Positions 34,921-42,848 of a DNA stretch of 64,000 nt are shown here, in pieces. Source of the stretch: Hymenobacter psoromatis (GTDB lineage Bacteria > Bacteroidota > Bacteroidia > Cytophagales > Hymenobacteraceae); assembly GCA_001596155.1 (NCBI GenBank), contig CP014771.1:4526001-4590000 (forward strand), given 5' to 3'. Positions within the stretch are counted from its first letter, which is position 1. Every line of letters starts with the position of its first letter. A program made the position numbers and the translations under genes. The notes under the pieces were generated by a model. It made no database searches, was not told the origin of the DNA, and saw only the letters and a list, made by a program, of their open reading frames with translations.

Positions 34921-35355
34921 TTACGAAAAAGTGAGCAGGCGCATTTGCCGGCGATGCCGGGCCAGCAACTCCAGACACTGCCCAGCCACGACAAAGCCAG
35001 CCACCACTACCAGTCCGGCCCCTAGTAGAGTGAATAAGCCCTGGAAAGCCTGCGCCAGTACGCCGCCAAACAGGGCCAAAAACGCGACTACTACCCCCAG
35101 CACAGGGGCGGCTACTAATGTGAGTGCCCAGGGGAAAGCCGGTTTCGCCCTGGGTAACTGGGCCAGCACCGCCGCCGCGAGGTCAAACGCAAATGCGGGC
35201 TGTGGCAGGCGGGCCGTGGCGGCAAACAGGTGCTGGTAAGTGGCCAGCCGGGCCTGGCACTGGCCGCAGCCATTCAGATGAGTTGCCGCGGCAGCCGGCA
35301 ACGGGGCGGCGTCAGCGGCCAGTTGCAAGTCGCGGTCGGAAAGATGGAGCGTCAT
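34921..35355 (-). CDS. Anti-sigma factor-like membrane protein
   Basis: The 144-residue protein has an N-terminal zinc-finger-like motif THLNGCGQCQA (about 25-35), of the HxxxCxxC type seen in ZAS-domain anti-sigma factors. Two or three membrane spans (WALTLVAAPVLGVVVAFLAL, then LFTLLGAGLVVVAGFVVAG) and a basic tail follow. The start overlaps the end of the sigma gene by four bases (ATGA), a strong sign of coupling. It should hold the ECF sigma factor inactive at the membrane. Confidence 0.75.
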   Translation of the reverse strand: MTLHLSDRDLQLAADAAPLPAAAATHLNGCGQCQARLATYQHLFAATARLPQPAFAFDLAAAVLAQLPRAKPAFPWALTLVAAPVLGVVVAFLALFGGVLAQAFQGLFTLLGAGLVVVAGFVVAGQCLELLARHRRQMRLLTFS

Positions 35356-35966
35356 AAGTCGTCGCGTTGATAGGTAGCCAGTAGTCGTTGTTTCAATAGT
35401 TTTCTCGCCCGAAACAGGTAGTTTTTCACCGTCCCGTCCGGCAGAGAAGTTATCTGGCCGATTTCCTCGTAACTCAATTCCTGTTGGTGATACAGGGAAA
35501 TCAGCGTGCGGTAGAGCGGAGGGAGCTGCTCGATGGCCGTACTTAAAATACCGGCCAGGTCCTGGTCAAAAAGGGCCGTTTCGGGGTCGTAGTCCGGCCC
35601 GGTAGCCAGGGTTGGCGGGACCCGGCGGCCTGCTTCTGGCGAGTCATCGGGCGGTTGCTCCGCTAAGTCCACCAGCACCAACTGCTTTTTTTCCAGGTAA
35701 TGCAGGCAGGTATTGTAAGCAATCTGGCCGACCCACGTCGAGAGCTTGGCCTGAAACTTAAACCCGGCCAGGTTCTTAAAAACCTTCAGGTACACTTCCT
35801 GCGCCACATCCGGGCGGTCGGCGGGATGGCGAATCATCTTGAACACCAGCTGCGTTACCAGGCCCTCCGTGCGCCGCACGAGCTGCCCGAAAGCCGCCTT
35901 GTTGCCCCCCAGCACCTGCGCCACAAGCTGCTGGTCTGTCACGGAAGGGGTAGGCAAATGGCTCAT
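35352..35966 (-). CDS. RNA polymerase ECF sigma factor
   Basis: The 204-residue protein has region 2 (FGQLVRRTEGLVTQLVFKMI, in part, and RPDVAQEVYLKVFKNL) and region 4 (AIEQLPPLYRTLISLYHQQELSYEEIGQITSLPDGTVKN, in parts), joined by a Pro/Asp-rich linker (DLAEQPPDDSPEAGRR). It should direct RNA polymerase to a small regulon. It is translationally coupled to the anti-sigma gene, and the membrane protein and TonB receptor follow on the same strand. Confidence 0.93.
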   Translation of the reverse strand: MSHLPTPSVTDQQLVAQVLGGNKAAFGQLVRRTEGLVTQLVFKMIRHPADRPDVAQEVYLKVFKNLAGFKFQAKLSTWVGQIAYNTCLHYLEKKQLVLVDLAEQPPDDSPEAGRRVPPTLATGPDYDPETALFDQDLAGILSTAIEQLPPLYRTLISLYHQQELSYEEIGQITSLPDGTVKNYLFRARKLLKQRLLATYQRDDL

Positions 35967-36142
35967 CTACGGATGTGACCGGTCAGCCGATAGGATGTTG
36001 CACCAGGACATTTTGGGGGGTGCTAGCCGGCGCACATTTTCCTAACCGCTGCCTCCGTTTTTCAACTCTTGCGCTACCCCTACTACCGGTCAACTGTGAA
36101 AACGCCCTACCCCCCCCCTTACTCGTTTACCCACCTGCTCAT

Positions 36143-37819
36143 TTACCGCTCCACGAAGGCAAACCGCTCGCCGTCGAACAAACCCTTATCGCTGAGCTTG
36201 AGGCTGGGAATAACCAGCAACGCCATGAACGAGAGCGTCATAAACGGCGCTTGCAGGCCCGAGCCGAGCCGGGTTTTGGCAAAGTCATCGAGAGCCGAGT
36301 AGGCCGCCGCCACGTCGGGGCCGGGCTGGTCCGACATGAGGCCGGCCACGGGCAGGGGTAGGACATGTTCAGCGCCACCGGCACCCACGGCGGCCAGGCC
36401 GCCCCGCGCGGCCACCACCAGGTTGATGGCGCGGGCCAGGCTCTCGTCGTCGTAGCCCACGGCCGTGATGTTGTGCGAGTCGTGGCCCACGCTGCTGGCC
36501 AGCGCACCCTGCGTCAGCCCAAAACCTTTGATAAAAGCCACCGCCGGCGGCGCGCCGGGCGCGTAGCGGTTGAGCACCACCAGCTTGAGCACATCCTGGG
36601 TCGGGTCGGGCAGCACCAGGCCGTGGGCGAGGGGTAGGGGCAAGTCGCGCCGCGCCGTAATGAGCTGGCCATCAAAGCACTCAATCACGGGGTAAGTTTT
36701 CGGTTCCTGGTTGTTGGTTCCTGGTTGTTGGGTTTTGGCGGGGTAGGCCAACGCGGCAGCCTCAATGGGCCGAGCGTGGAAGTTATTGACCACCGCCACC
36801 GGCGCGGGGGGTAGCAGGCACTGGCCGTTTTCAGCCACCAGCACGCCGTCGAGGTAAGTTTGCTGCACCGCAAATTCAGTGAGATTATTCACCAGAATAA
36901 AATCGGCGGGGTCGCCCACGCGCAGTTGGCCAACCGGTAACTGATAGTGCGCCACGGGGTTGAGGCAGGCCACTTGCAGCACGTCGAACACCGAGTAGCC
37001 CAGCGCCACGGCCCGCCGCACCAGCTGGTTGATGTGGCCCAGCAGCAGCGTGTCGGGGTGCTTGTCGTCGGAGCAAAACATGAGGCTTTCGTAGTGCTGG
37101 GGCAGCAGTTCGATGAGCGCGTCGAAGTTGCGGGCGGCCGAGCCTTCCCGAATCAGGATTTTCATGCCGGCCGCCAGCTTGTCGCGCGCTTCGGCGGCCG
37201 TAAAGCACTCGTGGTCCGTGCTGATGCCGGCGCTGGCGTAGCGCGCGGCGTCTTCGCCCTGCAGGCCGGGCGCGTGGCCATCCACGGGGCGGCCGTAGCG
37301 GTGGGCCAGCGCTATTTTTTCGAGCACGCCGGGGTCGCGGTGCAGCACGCCGGGCCAGTTCATCATCTCGGCCAGGTAGCCGATTTTGGGGTTTTGAAAC
37401 AGCGTTTCGATATCCTGGGCCGTGATTTCGGCACCGGCCGTTTCGAAGGGGGTAGCGGGCACGCAGCTCGGCGCGCCAAAGCAGAACTTGAACGGCACCG
37501 GGGCCGCGTTGTCCAGCATATACTGCACGCCGGCCACGCCCAGCACGTTGCCGATTTCGTGGGGGTCCGAGACGGTGGCCACCGTGCCGTGCGGGAGCGC
37601 CAGCCGCGCAAACTCGCTGGGTACCAGCAAAGAACTCTCGACGTGCACGTGCGCATCCACGAAGCCGGGCAGGGCGTAGGGCAGCGCCGGGTCGGGGGTA
37701 GGCGCGCCGGTGGGCTCGATGGCGGCCACGCGGCCCGCCGCCACGCGCACCGTAGCCGGCAAAATGGTGCGGGCCAGAATATCCACCAGATTAACAGAAA
37801 GCACGAAATCAGCTGCCAT
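36143..37819 (-). CDS. ade: Adenine deaminase
   Basis: The 558-residue amidohydrolase has metal ligands His57 and His59 in FVDAHVHVESS, SDPHEIGN, the DGHAPG motif and FCSDDKHPDTL. It deaminates adenine to hypoxanthine for purine salvage. Length and motif order agree with the Ade family (540-600 residues). Residues about 359-372 (TQQPGTNNQEPKT) are encoded by a tandem 14-base repeat (36702-36729) of the type otherwise found between genes; it lies before the C-terminal domain and keeps the frame. Confidence 0.93.
   Translation of the reverse strand: MAADFVLSVNLVDILARTILPATVRVAAGRVAAIEPTGAPTPDPALPYALPGFVDAHVHVESSLLVPSEFARLALPHGTVATVSDPHEIGNVLGVAGVQYMLDNAAPVPFKFCFGAPSCVPATPFETAGAEITAQDIETLFQNPKIGYLAEMMNWPGVLHRDPGVLEKIALAHRYGRPVDGHAPGLQGEDAARYASAGISTDHECFTAAEARDKLAAGMKILIREGSAARNFDALIELLPQHYESLMFCSDDKHPDTLLLGHINQLVRRAVALGYSVFDVLQVACLNPVAHYQLPVGQLRVGDPADFILVNNLTEFAVQQTYLDGVLVAENGQCLLPPAPVAVVNNFHARPIEAAALAYPAKTQQPGTNNQEPKTYPVIECFDGQLITARRDLPLPLAHGLVLPDPTQDVLKLVVLNRYAPGAPPAVAFIKGFGLTQGALASSVGHDSHNITAVGYDDESLARAINLVVAARGGLAAVGAGGAEHVLPLPVAGLMSDQPGPDVAAAYSALDDFAKTRLGSGLQAPFMTLSFMALLVIPSLKLSDKGLFDGERFAFVER
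36702..36729. repeat. Tandem 14-base repeat inside ade
   Basis: GGTTCCTGGTTGTT occurs twice in direct succession and is followed by GGGTTTTGG. It encodes the Asn/Gln/Pro-rich linker of adenine deaminase on the minus strand. Confidence 0.85.
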
Positions 37820-37866
37820 ACCGTTCAGAAAAAAAAGAAGGCCCGGTTATCGGACCGAAAAAAGAC

Positions 37867-37874
37867 TATTTTTG
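37867..37874 (+). promoter_or_regulatory. Promoter -7 box for the small lipoprotein gene
   Basis: TATTTTTG, an exact TAnnTTTG, lies 14 bases before the GTG start at 37889. Confidence 0.5.
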
Positions 37875-37888
37875 TAAAAAACCGCGCC

Positions 37889-38059
37889 GTGAAGCTATCT
37901 ATAAACCTCCACTTGCTGGCTCGGCCGGCAATGCTACTGGTCCTGGCGGCCGGCCTGGTCACCAGCGGTTGCGCGGGCCACGGCTCCTTGCAGAAAAAAA
38001 CGCGCTGGTACAAACACCACAGCGGCGGCAAATCAATACCTTGCCCGTGTGGTCACTAG
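37889..38059 (+). CDS. Small lipoprotein, 56 residues
   Basis: A GTG at 37889 begins a short frame with a basic, hydrophobic signal (KLSINLHLLARPAMLLVLAAG), lipobox VTSGC (Cys28), a basic middle (LQKKTRWYKHH) and a C-terminal CPCGH. Its start is supported by a promoter box 14 bases upstream and a lipobox at the correct distance. Small Bacteroidota lipoproteins with a C-terminal Cys-rich end exist, but their function is not known to me. Confidence 0.6.
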   Translation: MKLSINLHLLARPAMLLVLAAGLVTSGCAGHGSLQKKTRWYKHHSGGKSIPCPCGH

Positions 38060-38121
38060 TTGGCTTTCTTGAATTTTAGCACTATGTTAGCTACTGCTTC
38101 CGTCCAACAGCCTGCTAACTA

Positions 38122-38724
38122 ATGAAATATCAATACCAGTTAGGACTATTCTTATTGCTGGCAGGTCCGGCCGCCGCCCAGCAGCCCGCCACGCACCTGC
38201 CGCCCACAAGTTTTCGGAGTGGTTCTTACCAATTAAAAAACGGCGACTGGCAGCGGGCCAAGCTGCTCTACGACCCGCAGAGCCTGCGCGTGAGCGATGC
38301 TGAACACAAGCCCGACTACCCGCTTGAGTTTCCAGCCGAGCAGGTGCAGGCGTTCGTGATAGGCCGCGACACGTTCACGGTTGTGCGCGAGGTCGATATT
38401 CCGCGGCCCACGCAGCATCTGCGCAGCGCGTTCGTGCGGCAGCTATACCGGCGCGGGGGCTTCCAGGTGTGCGAATACGTGGCCGCGCAACTGCCGCCCG
38501 ATTCGCCCCTGGCCTACACGGTGCTTGCCCAAGGCGATAGGCTGGCGGCCGTGCTACCCCCCGGCAACGTGGGGTTTCGGCTGGCGCTAGCCAAGGCGCT
38601 TCAGGATTTCCCGGCCCTATCGCACCAACTGGAGCTGGACCCTAGTATCTTACCCGTGCAGCTGCCGCAGCTGCTGAGCGCCTACGGCACCTGGAAAAAT
38701 AGTCATTCAACGGCATTAAAATAG
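38122..38724 (+). CDS. Secreted protein of unknown function
   Basis: The 200-residue protein has a signal peptide (YQLGLFLLLAGPAAAQQ, about 4-20). The mature part contains GSYQLKNGDWQRAKLLYDPQ, a pattern seen in many uncharacterised Cytophagales secreted proteins, and FVIGRDTFTVVREVDIP, which suggests a small beta domain. A helical C-terminal half follows. No catalytic motif is visible. The stop codon lies within an inverted repeat. Confidence 0.65.
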   Translation: MKYQYQLGLFLLLAGPAAAQQPATHLPPTSFRSGSYQLKNGDWQRAKLLYDPQSLRVSDAEHKPDYPLEFPAEQVQAFVIGRDTFTVVREVDIPRPTQHLRSAFVRQLYRRGGFQVCEYVAAQLPPDSPLAYTVLAQGDRLAAVLPPGNVGFRLALAKALQDFPALSHQLELDPSILPVQLPQLLSAYGTWKNSHSTALK

Positions 38725-38762
38725 TAAACATTTTAGTATTCAAATACATTATTTACTATTTT
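38718..38762. repeat. AT-rich inverted repeat
   Basis: AAAATAGTAAA and TTTACTATTTT are perfect 11-base complements separated by 23 bases. The left arm holds the stop codon of the preceding gene and the right arm touches the TTG start of the next. It could be a weak terminator or an operator. Confidence 0.55.
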
Positions 38763-39168
38763 GATTGATAATTCTTCTGAAGTAGATTCGTTGCAGGCCG
38801 CCGCCGAGCAAGTGCGCCAGCAGCTCAACCTGCCCGCCTTCGATGCCGCCGCCGTGCTGGAGCTCGACCATTTCATCGAAGTGCAGCGCGCCGGGCTGCC
38901 CGCCCAGGCGTCTGAGCGCGAAGGCGTGGTGACCGCGCTGGGTTGTTTTCTGGGGCAGTGCCTGGTGCACGCCTACCACGCCGAGTGGGCCGCCGGCCCC
39001 GACGGCAGCACGGGGGTAGGGCTGGCGAACAAGCTTTTTTTTAACCCTTTTTATTTAGTTAATCAACAGCTCACTAAGGGCGAAGCGGCGTCGGTAGCGG
39101 CATTTTTTCGGTCGGTGCCGCAGCGGCTGGTGGCCGCGAGCAGAGCGCGCAAGCGCTGGATTTCGTAA
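38761..39168 (+). CDS. Hypothetical cytoplasmic protein
   Basis: The 135-residue protein is read from a TTG at 38761. No ATG or GTG is available before the conserved-looking region, and an in-frame stop lies at 38734. It is mainly helical with an acidic N-terminus (SLQAAAEQVRQQLNL). Its centre, ALGCFLGQCLVHAYHAEW...GVGLANKLFFNPFYLVNQQL (in parts), resembles small immunity-type or SMI1-like proteins only in style. No named family is recognised. It lies 33 bases before cmk and could share its transcript. Confidence 0.55.
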   Translation: MIDNSSEVDSLQAAAEQVRQQLNLPAFDAAAVLELDHFIEVQRAGLPAQASEREGVVTALGCFLGQCLVHAYHAEWAAGPDGSTGVGLANKLFFNPFYLVNQQLTKGEAASVAAFFRSVPQRLVAASRARKRWIS

Positions 39169-39201
39169 TCTTGCGGGGCCAATGGCCGAATCCGCGCGTT
39201 T

Positions 39202-39909
39202 ATGAAAAACCTCGTCATCGCCATTGATGGCTACTCTTCCTGTGGCAAAAGCACTACTGCTAAGGCAGTTGCCACTATCCTGCACTACGCTTACCTCGAT
39301 ACCGGGGCCATGTACCGGGGCGTTACGCTTTTCTTACTGGAAAACGACATCGCCTTCGACGACATGGCGCGGGTTGAGCAGGCCTTGCACCATGATATCC
39401 GGCTCAGCTTTAAGCGCAACCGCCGCACGGGCCGCAACGAGCTGTGCCTGAATGATAAAATTCGGGAGGATGACATTCGCCAGATGCGAATTTCTAACTC
39501 CGTGAGCGAAGTGTCCGTGATTCCGCAGGTGCGCCACGCGATGGTGGCCCAGCAGCAGCAGATGGGCCGCAAGCGGGGGGTAGTGATGGACGGCCGCGAC
39601 ATTGGCACCACCGTTTTCCCCGATGCCGAGGTCAAGATTTTTATGACTGCTGACGTGGCTATCCGCGCCCGCCGCCGCCAGGACGAACTAACCGCCACCG
39701 GCGAGCAGGTGGCGCTCGATGCCATTATCGAAAACCTGCGCAAGCGCGACCACATCGACTCAACCCGCGCCGAAAGCCCCCTGCGCCGCGCCGCCGACGC
39801 CGTGCTGCTCGACACCACGCACATCACCATCACCGAGCAAGTTGATTTTGTGCTCGATAAAGTGTCGTCGGCCCTCTTCGCGGCCTACGCGCATAAGATA
39901 AATGGTTAA
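39202..39909 (+). CDS. cmk: Cytidylate kinase
   Basis: The 235-residue protein has the P-loop GYSSCGKS (10-17), DTGAMYRGV near 34-42 and VVMDGRDIGTTVFPDAE near 125-141, all diagnostic for (d)CMP kinases. It phosphorylates CMP and dCMP in nucleotide recycling. The start ATG at 39202 puts the P-loop at the normal distance. Its stop codon (39907-39909) lies at the left edge of a long palindrome shared with the convergent SGNH-like gene. Confidence 0.95.
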   Translation: MKNLVIAIDGYSSCGKSTTAKAVATILHYAYLDTGAMYRGVTLFLLENDIAFDDMARVEQALHHDIRLSFKRNRRTGRNELCLNDKIREDDIRQMRISNSVSEVSVIPQVRHAMVAQQQQMGRKRGVVMDGRDIGTTVFPDAEVKIFMTADVAIRARRRQDELTATGEQVALDAIIENLRKRDHIDSTRAESPLRRAADAVLLDTTHITITEQVDFVLDKVSSALFAAYAHKING

Positions 39910-40083
39910 TGACGAGTGACTAATCATTCAGAGCTTACGCAGAAGACGTTTGTCATTGCGAGCAAAGCGAAGCAATCGCACCCGAACGATGCCCGAACGA
40001 TTTCGTTCTGATGCGATTGCCGCGCTTCGCTCGCAATGACAAACGATTTGCGTAAGCCCTGAATGATTAGTTATTCGTCATTA
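39906..40083. repeat. Long composite palindrome (family C core) between cmk and the SGNH-like gene
   Basis: The outer arms TTAATGACGAGTGACTAATC and ...GATTAGTTATTCGTCATTAA and inner arms CGTTTGTCATTGCGAGC/GCTCGCAATGACAAACG (core 39947-40045) pair over about 80 bases per side. Both flanking convergent genes end within it. The core matches elements at 48795 and 58168. Confidence 0.88.
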
Positions 40084-41005
40084 AAGCAATATCAGTGGCC
40101 AGGCGCTGGCTGAATTCGCGGGCGGCACCGCGCCAGAGGTGGTTGCCATCGGTGGTGAGGTAGGGCTGGCCGGCGTAGTTGAGGTAGGGCACGCCAAGTG
40201 AGCCGCCGGTTTGCCGCATAAGCTGGTCAAAATCAGGCTGATAGGTGGTTTCAATTGCCGTCATGGCCCGGCCCGTGGGCACGCGCACCAGCACTACCCG
40301 GCCGTGCGGCTTCAAAAAAGTGATGAGCTGGCGCAGGCTGGCTAGCCGCGCCGCCGAGGGCTGGCTGGTCGTGGCCAGCTGGCGATACGTGGCCAGGCGC
40401 TCAGTTTCACGTTGGCGGGTGCGGGCGGGGGTAGTGAGCGGCGAAGGCAGCGCGATTTCGAGCCAGCCATCGGGATGCAGGCGCTCGACGGTCGTGGCGG
40501 TGTCGTGCAAAAAGGCTCGGTAGAGCGGAAAGTTCAGGTAATGAGTCAAGTAGCCAAAATTCGGGTTCTGGTTGACGTTGCGCAGCTGCCCAATCATCAA
40601 TTGGTTCTCGGGAAAAGCCACGGATTTATACGCCCCCGTGGGCCGCGCCACCGACAACGACCACGGGTCCACGGTCAGCACGAACAGCCCGTTGCGGGTG
40701 CCGGGTGCCAGCTTGCGCCGGATGCTGGCCACATAAGCCGGCCCATAGGGCGACTGGTAGAGCGTGAACGCGTAGTTGAGCCACGGCCCGGCGTAGCGCC
40801 CGCCCAGCCGCGCCCGCAGCACGCCCGGCAGCACCGCCTGCGCCGCCCGCGAGGTGCCCAGCACCAGCGAGGCCGCCGGCGCTGCCGTGAAGCGCGCGTA
40901 AAACGCGTCGAGGTAGGGCCGCCGCAGCGCCGGCCCCAGCGCCAGCCCCGCCACCAGCCCTACCCCCCCCAGCAGCAGCACTAGCTGCGTAAGTAGCTTT
41001 TGCAT
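40067..41005 (-). CDS. SGNH/DHHW-like protein paired with an MBOAT acyltransferase
   Basis: The 312-residue protein has one N-terminal membrane anchor (about 3-25). LVLGTSRAAQAV (48-59) looks like a GxS nucleophile block with Ser52, and DGNHLWRGAAREF near 287-299 supplies a DxxH-like pair, the arrangement of SGNH/AlgX-type partners. It probably works on the periplasmic side with the MBOAT protein encoded upstream to O-acylate a glycan. The final four residues (MTNN) and the stop are encoded by a palindromic repeat. Confidence 0.65.
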   Translation of the reverse strand: MQKLLTQLVLLLGGVGLVAGLALGPALRRPYLDAFYARFTAAPAASLVLGTSRAAQAVLPGVLRARLGGRYAGPWLNYAFTLYQSPYGPAYVASIRRKLAPGTRNGLFVLTVDPWSLSVARPTGAYKSVAFPENQLMIGQLRNVNQNPNFGYLTHYLNFPLYRAFLHDTATTVERLHPDGWLEIALPSPLTTPARTRQRETERLATYRQLATTSQPSAARLASLRQLITFLKPHGRVVLVRVPTGRAMTAIETTYQPDFDQLMRQTGGSLGVPYLNYAGQPYLTTDGNHLWRGAAREFSQRLATDIALMTNN

Positions 41006-41060
41006 AGGTAGTTGTTGATAAGTGGTTGTTGATAGTTGACTGTTTGGGAATTTAGTAGAA

Positions 41061-41152
41061 CGTCATTCCGAGCTTGCCGAGGAATCTCGCCCGCATCGGT
41101 GAACGACACCCAAACGGCGCGGGCGAGATTCCTCGGCCAGCTCGGAATGACG
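41061..41152. repeat. Palindromic intergenic repeat, family B
   Basis: CGTCATTCCGAGCTTGCCGA... pairs with ...CCAGCTCGGAATGACG. The arms are about 36 bases. The skeleton is the same as at 9164-9262. It separates the MBOAT gene from the SGNH-like gene. Confidence 0.85.
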
Positions 41153-41192
41153 GGCTGAAACAGCTTCAGTAATCAATCAAGTAACAACCAGC

Positions 41193-42659
41193 TCAAAATT
41201 GAAAATAAATAAACTGCGTGCTGTTGAAAAACCCGAAGAACAGCATCGCTAGCAGCAGTGCCGCGTAGCCGGCCCAGCGCACGGCCGGCACCGGCCGGGT
41301 CCAGCGCGCCGCCAGCGCCGGCACCTCATTGTGCAGGTCCACGGCCAGCAGCAGCGCGCCGGCGGCCAGCGTCACTGCTATTTCGGGCGGGTAGTTGAGC
41401 AGAAAATGGCCCACCGTGAGCACCGCTTCGTGGCGCGTGAGCTGCCCCCAGCCCCGGAATAAATGGGTGCTGACGTACCAGGCATCAGCCAGCGAGTTGG
41501 CCCGGAAGAATATCCAGGCGTAGGCCACCAGCCCGAGGGTAGTGGCCACGCCCAGCGCGTGCAGCAGGCGTGGCCGGGCCGCCAGGCCCAGCCCGCGCGC
41601 CAGCGCAGCCCGGCCGGGTTGCGTAAAAGCCTCCACCACCAGGTACAAACCGTGTAGCGCGCCCCAGGCCACAAACGTCCAGCTGGCGCCGTGCCACAAG
41701 CCACTCAACAGAAAGACGGCGAACAGGTTAGCGTAGCGCCGCGCCGGCCCGCGGCGGTTGCCACCCAGCGGAATATACACGTAGTCTCTGAACCAAGCCG
41801 AGAGCGACATGTGCCAGCGCCGCCAGAAATCACCCACCGAGGCCGCGAAGTAGGGCTGCCGAAAGTTGAGCACCATCTGGTAGCCCAGCACCCGCGCCGC
41901 GCCGCGCGCCAGGTCGGTATAGCCCGAAAAGTCGGTGTAAATCTGGATGGTGAAGCCCGCCACGGCCAGTAGCAGGGGTAGGCCCTGGTATTGGCGCGGG
42001 TGGTCAAAAATGGGCGTTACCATCTGGGCCAGGCGGTCAGCGATGACGACCTTTTTAAACATGCCCCAGGCCATGAGGCGCAGCCCGCTGGCCACCCGGC
42101 CGTAGTCGAACCCAGGTGCCTGCCGAAACTGCGGCAGCATCTGCCCGCCCCGCTCAATCGGCCCGGCCACCAGCTGCGGAAAAAACGCCACGAACAGCGC
42201 AAACCGCCCCAAATTCTGCTCGGCCGCCAGCCGGCCCTGGTACACATCCACGATGTAGCCCACCGACTGAAACGTGTAGAACGAGACGCCCACCGGCAGC
42301 GCCAGCGCCAACACCGGCGCCACAAACGGCAGGTGAAGCGCCGTGGCCAGGCTGCCCGCCGCGCCCCAAAAGAAATTGAAGTACTTGAAAATGAATAACG
42401 TACCCAGATTGCTAATCAGGCTTAGATAAAGCCAGGGCCGGCGCTCGGCCTTGGTGGCCAGCCGGCTCATGCGCACCCCGCTGATGTAGTCGAGCAGGGT
42501 AGTGGCCGCCAGCAGCAGCCCATATATGGGCTTCCAGCTAATATAAAAATAGTAGCTGGCTGCCAGCAGCAGCGGCCCCCGCCAGCGCGCCGGCAGGCCA
42601 AAATACAGCCCGACGACGACCGGAAAAAAGACGAGGAAGTGAAGCGAGTTGAACAGCAT
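41193..42659 (-). CDS. MBOAT family O-acyltransferase
   Basis: The 488-residue protein has about ten to twelve membrane segments. The MBOAT core includes IQIYTDFSGYTDLARG, VGDFWRRWHMSLSAWFRDYVYIPLGG (in parts) and LSGLWHGASWTFVAWGALHG, where the His of WHGA is the expected catalytic residue. It resembles AlgI/DltB-type proteins that move acyl groups across the membrane to extracellular glycans. The following SGNH-like gene on the same strand supports that. The target polymer is unknown. Confidence 0.92.
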   Translation of the reverse strand: MLFNSLHFLVFFPVVVGLYFGLPARWRGPLLLAASYYFYISWKPIYGLLLAATTLLDYISGVRMSRLATKAERRPWLYLSLISNLGTLFIFKYFNFFWGAAGSLATALHLPFVAPVLALALPVGVSFYTFQSVGYIVDVYQGRLAAEQNLGRFALFVAFFPQLVAGPIERGGQMLPQFRQAPGFDYGRVASGLRLMAWGMFKKVVIADRLAQMVTPIFDHPRQYQGLPLLLAVAGFTIQIYTDFSGYTDLARGAARVLGYQMVLNFRQPYFAASVGDFWRRWHMSLSAWFRDYVYIPLGGNRRGPARRYANLFAVFLLSGLWHGASWTFVAWGALHGLYLVVEAFTQPGRAALARGLGLAARPRLLHALGVATTLGLVAYAWIFFRANSLADAWYVSTHLFRGWGQLTRHEAVLTVGHFLLNYPPEIAVTLAAGALLLAVDLHNEVPALAARWTRPVPAVRWAGYAALLLAMLFFGFFNSTQFIYFQF

Positions 42660-42796
42660 GGGCGGGGGTAGGGCGGCAAAGTTCGGGCGAAAGCGCGTTG
42701 CAAGCGCCGGTGCGCCCCTGGCCGCCAGGGCGGGGGTAGGGCCAGCGCCGCGCCAACGGACTCCGCCGCCTCATTCGCAACCATCTGTTACTTGCG

Positions 42797-42804
42797 TACC
42801 TTTG
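42797..42804 (+). promoter_or_regulatory. Promoter -7 box for ispH
   Basis: TACCTTTG, an exact TAnnTTTG, with a weak TTCG 19 bases upstream (42774-42777), lies 44 bases before the ispH ATG. Confidence 0.5.
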
Positions 42805-42848
42805 CGGCCAGCGAACCCAAGGGCACATCGGGGGGTTTGATTGCTACT

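Noticed and set aside
36947..38059. Single 370-codon plus-strand frame through adenine deaminase
   Set aside because: All but the last 57 codons are antisense to ade; only the terminal GTG-initiated lipoprotein part is supported.
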